40,832 nt of DNA from Dehalococcoidia bacterium. Lineage in GTDB: Bacteria > Chloroflexota > Dehalococcoidia > Lucifugimonadales > UBA3495. The DNA lies in assembly GCA_021295965.1 (NCBI GenBank), contig JAGWBI010000033.1:439-41270 (forward strand), read 5' to 3'. Made by a program: the position numbers and the translations under genes. The notes beneath the pieces were generated by a model. The model was given only the letters and a program-made list of their open reading frames with translations, did not search any database and was not told the DNA's origin. Positions 34,963-40,832 of the stretch are shown piece after piece. Position 1 is the stretch's first letter. Each line of letters opens with the position of its first letter.

Positions 34963-35088
34963 GTCATTGCGACCCCGCACTTGATACGGGGGTGGCAATC
35001 TCGTTGCAGTGAGGTGTTCGGCACGGCAGACGCTCTAATGCGCCGAGATTGCCATCCGCCTGCGGCGGACTACGCTCCTCCCAATGAC
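34963..35088. repeat. Composite palindromic intergenic repeat (GTCATTGC type), copy 1
   Basis: It begins GTCATTGCGA and ends CAATGAC. Inside, GGCAATCTCG is mirrored by CGAGATTGCC, followed by ATCCGCCTGCGGCGGACT. It also carries the smaller palindrome CCCCGCACTTGATACGGGG. It shares ends and core with 37057-37155 and lies between two gene ends/starts without entering a gene. Confidence 0.8.
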
Positions 35089-35121
35089 AACCGAAAGACC
35101 TTGATGGAGACCACCGTTGGC

Positions 35122-35898
35122 TCAATTCAAGACCTCGGCCGCTATCGAAATGGCATTCAACGCCGCCGGATAGCCAGCGTACCCCCCGGTCTGGATTAGC
35201 ACCTCCACCATCTCCTCCTTGGAGAGGCCCACCCGAGGCCCGGCGCGCAGGAGGTTCCGCAACTGGCCATCGGCCCTCAGCGCCGTCAGCGCAGCCGTTG
35301 CGCACACCACCCGGGATTTCAGGTCCAGACCGGGACGGAAGAAGATCTCGCCGAACCCGTACTGGTAGGTCAGGATCCGCAGGTCTGGCGCCAGGTCTTC
35401 CAACGCGCTGGCGTAACCCTGCTGTCCCTCAGCCCCGAAGAGTTGTTCTCGAAGCTGACGCCCTCGCGCCTCCATCTCCTCCAGGCTGACCTCAGGAACC
35501 TCCGTCTGGGGCGCCTCGATGCCTCTCTCACGGAAGGCCTCATGGACCAGTTCCAGGGAGTTCACCGCCGAGGGGAACCCGGCGTAGAGGGAGCAATGGA
35601 TTGGTACTTCCTGTATCTCCTCCGCGCTCAATCCCAGGTTCAGCGCGCTGTGTACGTAGGTCTGAAACTGCGAAAGGCGCTGGAGCGAGGTCAGGACGGA
35701 CAGGGTCGCCAGCATCCGGTAGCGGATGTCCAGGCCGGAACGGGCCCACACCGCGCCGAAGATAGCCTCCCCGGTGTAGTTTCTCAGGCCGGGGATGCTG
35801 GTCGTCGCCCGGGGCCTCTCCCGCACCGGGTAGGTGCCGTGTTGCAGGCGCTCCCGTATCTCGTTGCCCTTGCGCCTGAGTTCCTCACGTTTGCTCAT
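35122..35898 (-). CDS. Double-domain carboxymuconolactone decarboxylase family protein
   Basis: 258 residues with two carboxymuconolactone-decarboxylase-like halves. The first half (about 45-130) contains SGLDIRYRMLATLSVLTSLQ, LNLGLSAEEIQEVPIHCSLY and AGFPSAVNSLELV. The second half (about 155-258) contains PGLDLKSRVVCATAALTALR, GLSKEEMVEVLIQTGGYAGY and PAALNAISIA. This matches gamma-carboxymuconolactone decarboxylase-like fusion proteins, but no protocatechuate pathway genes are near, so catalysis is unproven. ATG 35898 is supported by GGAG seven bases upstream. A start 36 bases earlier lacks this support. Confidence 0.85.
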   Translation of the reverse strand: MSKREELRRKGNEIRERLQHGTYPVRERPRATTSIPGLRNYTGEAIFGAVWARSGLDIRYRMLATLSVLTSLQRLSQFQTYVHSALNLGLSAEEIQEVPIHCSLYAGFPSAVNSLELVHEAFRERGIEAPQTEVPEVSLEEMEARGRQLREQLFGAEGQQGYASALEDLAPDLRILTYQYGFGEIFFRPGLDLKSRVVCATAALTALRADGQLRNLLRAGPRVGLSKEEMVEVLIQTGGYAGYPAALNAISIAAEVLN

Positions 35899-36274
35899 TG
35901 CTAAACTCCAGTTCGTGTCTTTATGCCATCTCAACGCCGTTCACCCGCTCGCCGCGTCGTTCCGCGCCGGTGGGAATCCACTATCCAACCCTTCTGCGAC
36001 CGAACATTTGGGGAGCGTGGCGCGTTTCGAGATAGTTGCCGGTGTGGTCGGCCGTAGCCGCCTTCCGCATTCTACCTGTTGCACGACGGCCTAAGCACCC
36101 CCAAATCACTCCGCACCAGGGGCCTATGATCCTTCTTTGGGTTCAATGCCGACATCCCGAACCCGCGCGGCCTGGCGCCATCGGTCGTGTCGGGCCCGAG
36201 AAAAATTTCGCCCAAATCCACCGAAAGTATCTGACACCCTGAGGAAGGAAGGGATGAGACGGGCCGGATAGAGA
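35899..36274. other. Intergenic region before the transposase remnants
   Basis: About 375 bases with no gene seen. At 36205-36245 the text AAGTATCTGACACCC follows an AT-rich AAAAATTTCGCCCAAAT; this might be the degraded end of the adjoining insertion sequence, but no matching partner end was found. Confidence 0.4.
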
Positions 36275-36975
36275 CGGGGTGGTTTTGATCGGCTCCAAAC
36301 CGGCTGGGCGCAGGCGGTGCTCGATGAGTTTGTGCCTCGGTTCAACCGGCGCTTCGGCGTTCCCCCACAGCGCGTCGAGACGGCGTTGCGGCGTCTGGAC
36401 CCGGAGATGAGCCTGGAACAGGTCCTGCGCTTCGAGCACCGCCGGAAGGTGGACCGGGACAACACGGTGCGCGGGTCCAGTTGCGGACACTCCAGCTGCT
36501 GCCCTCGTCGGAACGCCCCAGCTATGCCGGTGCAACGGTGGAAGTCCTGGAAAGGCTGGACGGCCGGATCGGAGTGCGCTACGAGAGGCGCATCGTCATT
36601 GCACGGGAAGCCCCCCGCCAAATTCGGCATTCCTGCGCAATGGTCATGAGCCATACGCAGCACATCCAGAAGCGCCCATCGGGGCGAACCACTGGGATGA
36701 ACGCTGGACGGCGCACCTCATGCCCCTGGCCTCAAGCCAAGAACACCACTCGGATCAAGAGGGGGCCACCGACGGTGAACCCGTTGCCACGCCATCTGCG
36801 ACTGTCGCTCCGCGCAAGCCGGCCTTCCTGCAGCAGGAACGATGGAAGGTGGTCCAGAAAGCCCGGCGTAAGGGCATGTCACTGCGGACCATCGAACGGG
36901 AGTTGGGCATCCACAGGTCCACCGTCAGGAGTTATCTGGAGGCCGGAGGCCCTCCCAACCGGAAGCAGATGATGC
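36275..36975 (+). pseudogene. Decayed ISNCY/IS481-like DDE transposase (C-terminal part)
   Basis: Three fragments in three frames. First, VLDEFVPRFNRRFGVPPQ to RKVDRDNTVR (about 36280-36478), the end of an integrase-core domain. Second, LRTLQLLPSSERPSYAGATV to VIAREAPRQIR (about 36481-36630). Third, about 36720-36970, a C-terminal extension with the helix-turn-helix RKGMSLRTIERELGIHRSTV. The order matches transposases of this group, and the frame changes show decay. The catalytic core upstream is missing. Family placement is from pattern memory. Confidence 0.72.
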
Positions 36976-37041
36976 CAACGCGCTGCGCGCTGGCAGAACC
37001 GAGCCGGTGCTGGGCTGCGCAGTCAAAGCACCATCCCCCTT

Positions 37042-37178
37042 ACGCGTACCCGGTTTGTCATTGCGAGGAGCGGAGCGACGCGGCAATCTCGCAGGCTGAG
37101 GGGCGGTTCCTTCGGCAGCGAGATTGCCATCCGCCAGAGGCGGACTCGCAATGACAGATTATCAAAGTGGGTACGCGT
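37042..37178. repeat. Composite palindromic repeat (GTCATTGC type), copy 2, with outer arms
   Basis: The core 37057-37155 runs from GTCATTGCGAGGAGCGGAGC to GGACTCGCAATGAC and shares GGCAATCTCG / CGAGATTGCCATCCGCC with 34963-35088. Around it lie further inverted arms, ACGCGTACCC (37042-37051) and GGGTACGCGT (37169-37178). The nested structure separates the first two transposase remnants. Confidence 0.8.
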
Positions 37179-37239
37179 GAGACCATCCACCCTGGGGACC
37201 TTTCGGCGCAGTTTCCGGTGGGGCCACGTCCGCCATTGG

Positions 37240-37695
37240 ATCGGGTAAGCCGGGAAGTGCTGGCCCGGGCGTGGGCCGCCACCGACCGGGACGACGATAC
37301 CCTGGAACCGGAGGCCGACCCAATCCAACAATTGGTCCGGGCCACGCCGAGATCGAGGACGCCATCCGCGACCCCGCATCAAGTGCGGGGCAGGCTCTGA
37401 AGTACGGCGTTGGCCCCGACCACCTACCCTCGGGACGCTTTCCCGCCAACGCCATCTGGCTGGCGGTGCTGGTGATGGCCCATCCGCCTTTAGCGGAGCC
37501 CGCTGGACTGGGCGCATCGGTCTGGGCGAGCCGGTGGCAACCACCAAGACCCTCCGGCGACGCTTCTTCTCCCTAGCCGGACGGCTCACCCGCAAAGCAC
37601 GCCGTCTCACCCTGCATCTTCCCCAAGGTTGGCCCTGGCAAAGTCAGTTCAGCTCTGCCCTGGCGAGACTGCGTGCCTTGCCCCTGGCTTCCTGA
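37240..37695 (+). pseudogene. Decayed IS1380-family transposase C-terminus
   Basis: Early fragment EVLARAWAATDRDDDTLE, then IEDAIRD, then LKYGVGPDHLPSGRFPANAI and WLAVLVMAHPP, and in another frame IGLGEPVATTKTLRRRFFSL, AGRLTRKARRLTLHLPQGWP and ALARLRALPLAS before TGA at 37693. These are hallmarks of IS1380 transposase C-termini. At least two frame changes are needed. A short palindrome (about 37366-37392) sits between IRD and LKYG, where intact relatives are continuous. Confidence 0.75.
37366..37392. repeat. Small CCCCGCA palindrome inside the IS1380 remnant
   Basis: CCCCGCATCAAGTGCGGGG with GCAGGCT after it. The same CCCCGCACTTGAT...CGGGG design occurs inside the repeat at 34970-34990, in the opposite orientation. 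Confidence 0.65.
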
Positions 37696-38003
37696 TGCCG
37701 GCCTCAGCGTTTGACCTGTCCACGATGACGCTCCGCGCCTAACCGATCAGCGTACAGGCTGGTCTCTGACGGTCTCGGCGGACGATTTCCGCTGATGATC
37801 GCCCCCTGCGCCGCTACCATGGGCCGTCAAAACCCCTCTGGCGTAGCAACCATATTCTGCAGCGTCCATTTCATCGGCATCAGGTCTTCGCCAGCTCGTT
37901 CCCCGGCTCCGGATCCTTGGTCTAGCCACTGCCGCCATACCCCTTCGGTGGATTCGGGTTTAGGCAAATACGAAGCTATACAGGAAGTGATACACGGGTC
38001 GCG
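37696..38003. other. Gap between IS1380 remnant and tRNA terminator
   Basis: About 300 bases without a supportable gene. A minus-strand stretch at about 37830-37980 reads PKPESTEGVWRQWLDQGSG then MKWTLQNMVATPEGF, but its start would run through the tRNA terminator, so it is not called as a gene. Confidence 0.5.
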
Positions 38004-38031
38004 TAAAAGAAAATCCCTACTCAAAGTAGGG
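38004..38031 (-). terminator. Intrinsic terminator of the tRNA-Gly gene
   Basis: On the minus strand, directly after the tRNA: stem CCCTAC / GTAGGG with loop TTTGA (38015-38031), then ATTTTCTTTT. Confidence 0.85.
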
Positions 38032-38037
38032 AGGTGT

Positions 38038-38112
38038 TGGAGCGGAAGACGGGATTCGAACCCGCGACCTTCTCCTTGGCAAGGAGACGCTCTACCACTG
38101 AGCCACTTCCGC
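38038..38112 (-). tRNA. tRNA-Gly (anticodon GCC), CCA encoded
   Basis: Minus strand. The acceptor arms GCGGAAG and CTTCCGC pair fully, discriminator T, followed by an encoded CCA (38040-38038). D-arm GCTC/GAGC, anticodon stem TCTCC/GGAGA with loop TTGCCAA (anticodon GCC), T-arm GCGGG/CCCGT around TTCGAAT. It reads GGC/GGT glycine codons. An intrinsic terminator follows, so the tRNA is a single-gene transcript. It sits in the middle of the transposase-remnant region, and tRNA genes are frequent integration points. Confidence 0.96.
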
Positions 38113-38209
38113 AGGGGCTACCGCAACATCAGATTAACACAAAGGGCGGCGCCCTGTAAAGGAAGTCATCCCGTTGTACAGGGCAATCGCATTTGGGGCT
38201 CCACATATC

Positions 38210-38237
38210 CGTCATTCCCGCGAAAGCGGGAATCCAG
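38210..38237 (+). repeat. 28-bp repeat CGTCATTCCCGC..., copy 1
   Basis: Stem ATTCCCGC, loop GAAA, stem GCGGGAAT, within a 28-base unit from CGTC to CCAG. This type is widespread as intergenic repeats in many environmental bacteria. Confidence 0.8.
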
Positions 38238-38284
38238 TGGCCACAATTGGTTGTCTCGTTGCAGATGGACTGACTTTTGGGTTA

Positions 38285-38999
<715 letters not shown>

Positions 39000-39005
<6 letters not shown>

Positions 39006-39590
39006 CGGCTCGAGGGTGATCAGGACGATCGTCTGCTCGTCTTTGACGGAAATGCTGTCGATGGCCAGCGAGTCCGCTGACGCCGGCGACAGGCGGATGA
39101 CCCTCTCCAGGGACGCCTTGACCGCTTGGGCGTCCATTACCGCGCCGTTGTGGACGGTGACCCCGGTGCGAAGCCAAATCTTCCAGGTCAGCGGGTCGAT
39201 TTGCACTGCGCCCGTGGCCAGCCAGGGCTCGGGGCTGAGGTCCGAGGCGGACCGACGGAACAGGTTCTCCGACAATCCCGACTGGTTGGCAACCCGTCCA
39301 CTCTCCACCTGATCCAACGGTGTGCTGAGCCAGATCACTCCGGCGCTCAGGGTGGGACGCTCCACTTCGGTATCAGCGACAGTAGATGCCTGCTCAACCG
39401 CAGCAGCGGGCGCCGTCGGCTGTTCCGATGCTCCGGCCGCTGGAGAATGTTGTTGCGAAACCGTAGTTGCCGCAGGGGGTGGTTGCGATTCTGTGGCGGA
39501 AGTCTGCGCGGTGTTTCCCGTGGTGGCGGCTGGCGCCCCGCAGGCAACGGCCAACGTCAGCCAAAGCCCCAGTACAATCAGGAAGATTGT
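39000..39590 (-). pseudogene. Truncated family-5 peptide-binding lipoprotein gene
   Basis: Minus strand. A signal sequence FLIVLGLWLTLAVAC with lipobox Cys and an Ala/Ser/Gln/Pro-rich linker are followed by the start of a family-5 solute-binding domain: FRRSASDLSPEPWLATGAVQ, IWLRTGVTVHNGAVMDAQAV, LERVIRLSPASADSLAIDSI. Only about 190 residues remain. After VLITLEPRPTLL the frame runs into IS110 remnant sequence. No ATG, GTG or TTG precedes the signal sequence in frame (a TAA lies just upstream), so the start is also lost. It is a third, dead relative of the binding proteins at 20271 and 22233. Confidence 0.75.
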
Positions 39591-40089
39591 ACTGATATGT
39601 TATATCAATATATTTTGCGTAATGAGCCTCCAACTGGGTTTCGATGGACGAGAATCCGCTCTACCGGCTCTGGTTACTTGCGGTTAGCGAGTGCGGGCTT
39701 ATCGAGTTTGCTCGTAACTTCGGTGACGGGTCCCACCGTGTGGCCTTCGGAACAGCCTCAGCGATTGCCTGCGACGGCCTCGTCGTCTAACAACGCTTCT
39801 TGCTGTTGTCAACGAAAATACCATACGCGACCGCACCGAGAGGCTGCGGCGCAGTCCGCGGCCTGGAATTCCCTCGGTTCGGCGGAGACTCGATCCGGCA
39901 TGACGGGGACCCGAGCAACCACATCGCCACGTTTCGTTAGCCTAACCCCGGGCAAATCAATTTGCCTGGGGCTCTTTTCAAAAAGTCCCGGCAATTGCCC
40001 TTCCTGGTTTTTCGGGAATCTCCATCGACCACATTGGGTTAGAATAAGGCGAGTTAACCTTAAGACAGCCATAGCCGGGAGGTGATGCA
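39591..40089. other. Intergenic region upstream of the second CoA transferase
   Basis: About 500 bases with no protein-coding gene seen. It contains an intrinsic-terminator-like hairpin on the plus strand (39946-39978) with no identifiable gene before it. Confidence 0.6.
39946..39978 (+). terminator. Intrinsic-terminator-like hairpin without an upstream gene
   Basis: Stem CCCCGGGCAAA / TTTGCCTGGGG (11 pairs with one G-T), loop TCAA, then CTCTTTTC. It lies 111 bases before the CoA transferase start, so it may end a small RNA or act as a leader attenuator. Confidence 0.6.
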
Positions 40090-40832
40090 ATGGTGCAGAG
40101 CGGAGCAGAAGCGCCAACTACACCGGGAGCTTTGTCAGGAATCCGAGTGTTGGACTTCACCTGGGTCCGGGCGGGTCCCTGGTGCACCCGATGGCTGGGA
40201 GCGTTGGGAGCCGAGGTTATCAAGGTTGAATGGCCCCAGAGGCCCAATACTCGGGGCGACAACATTGCGACGGGAGCGGGTACCCCCGAGGGCCTGCCGG
40301 CCAATCTCAACACCAACGGCCATTTCAGCGACACCAACTCCAACAAGCTGAGCGTCACCCTGAACACTCGCACACCCCGAGGGATTGACCTTACCCGGCG
40401 CCTGGTGGCCATGTCCGATATCGTCATCGAGAACTTCGCCTACGGCGTACTGGAGCGATGGGGTCTGGGCTACGAGGAAATGAAGAAGCTCCGGCCTGAC
40501 ATCATTTACCTCTCCATGTCCGGCTTCGGCCACACGGGTCGGGACCGAGACTATCAAACGATGGGAGCCATTGCGCAGGCCCTGTCCGGTTTGACCTACA
40601 CGTCGGGCCTGCCGGACAAGCCACCCGCCGGGTGGGGCTGGTCCTACCTGGACGACACCGGCGGCTTATACGGGGCCATGTATGCTCTGAGTGCGATTTA
40701 CCATCGCAACGTGACCGGTCAGGGACAGCATGTCGACAGTTCCCAGTGGATCCTCGGCGTCCCCCTCAATGGTCCCGCTTTTCTGGACATCCAGGCCAAC
40801 GGTCGTTCCACCATGCGAGAGGGTTACCCGCC
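40090..40832 (+). CDS. CaiB/BaiF family (class III) CoA transferase, 3' part outside window
   Basis: The first 247 residues are visible and the gene runs off the right edge. Family features are LSGIRVLDFTWVRAGPWCTR, LGALGAEVIKVEWPQRPNTR, NFAYGVLERWGLGYEEMKKL, LSMSGFGHTGRDRDY and GQGQHVDSSQW. The catalytic Asp position is kept (Asp188/Asp189 in YLDDTGG), unlike in the protein at 1-849. ATG 40090 has GGGAGGTG ending about five bases upstream. CoA transferases of this family activate carboxylic acids for degradation; the acid is unknown. Confidence 0.92.
   Translation, partial: MVQSGAEAPTTPGALSGIRVLDFTWVRAGPWCTRWLGALGAEVIKVEWPQRPNTRGDNIATGAGTPEGLPANLNTNGHFSDTNSNKLSVTLNTRTPRGIDLTRRLVAMSDIVIENFAYGVLERWGLGYEEMKKLRPDIIYLSMSGFGHTGRDRDYQTMGAIAQALSGLTYTSGLPDKPPAGWGWSYLDDTGGLYGAMYALSAIYHRNVTGQGQHVDSSQWILGVPLNGPAFLDIQANGRSTMREGYP

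Noticed and set aside
36720-36972. Stand-alone helix-turn-helix regulator
   Set aside because: The HTH text follows integrase-core fragments in the order seen in transposases with this C-terminal extension, so it was merged into the ISNCY/IS481-like remnant.
39126-40085. Plus-strand open frame of 319 codons
   Set aside because: It is antisense to the truncated lipoprotein gene, runs through the terminator hairpin and shows no protein-family signal.

Overview
The window is high-GC chromosomal DNA from a bacterium, most likely an uncultivated Chloroflexota of the SAR202/Dehalococcoidia kind. This placement is an inference. It rests on the mix of class III (CaiB/BaiF) CoA transferases, a luciferase-like flavin monooxygenase, carboxymuconolactone-decarboxylase-like proteins, an orphan xanthine-dehydrogenase-type large subunit, paired peptide-binding lipoproteins with Gln/Ala/Pro-rich linkers, a caa3-type CtaG and many short palindromic repeats. 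No rRNA or other marker gene is present to settle it.

Layout. 1-849: 5' part of a CaiB-type CoA transferase (minus strand). 1100-3402: a two-domain dimeric-barrel protein, a FixH/YtkA-like membrane protein and the cytochrome-oxidase assembly factor CtaG. 3411-4014: a compact unit with a GxxExxY nuclease-fold gene between inverted repeats built from GGCGCAAAG-like units. 4121-5236: FMNH2-dependent monooxygenase. 5313-14328: two very large paralogous FtsX-family permeases, separated by an AT-richer three-gene cassette (8835-10917) that encodes an unknown protein, an HNH nuclease and an EcoRII-C-type restriction nuclease, with no DNA methyltransferase in view. 14430-19313: a cytochrome-b/molybdopterin fusion oxidoreductase, small membrane/coiled-coil proteins, a molybdenum hydroxylase large subunit and an AhpD-like protein.

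20271-28712 is a peptide/nickel-type ABC importer operon: two paralogous lipoprotein binding proteins, an unknown membrane protein, permease B (broken by a frameshift), permease C and the ATPases D and F. 29515-34873 (minus) holds an Lhr-type helicase behind an alpha/beta hydrolase. 35122-35898 (minus) is a double carboxymuconolactone-decarboxylase-domain protein.

36275-39590 is a decayed region around a tRNA-Gly(GCC) gene. It holds remnants of three transposase families (ISNCY/IS481-like, IS1380, IS110), several palindromic repeats, and a peptide-binding lipoprotein gene cut off where the IS110 remnant begins. The window ends inside a second CaiB-type CoA transferase (40090 onward, plus strand).

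The best candidates for something new are the methylase-less HNH + EcoRII-C cassette lodged between the giant FtsX genes, the GxxExxY gene carried as a repeat-bounded mobile-looking unit, and the palindrome families scattered through intergenic DNA and inside a dead transposase.
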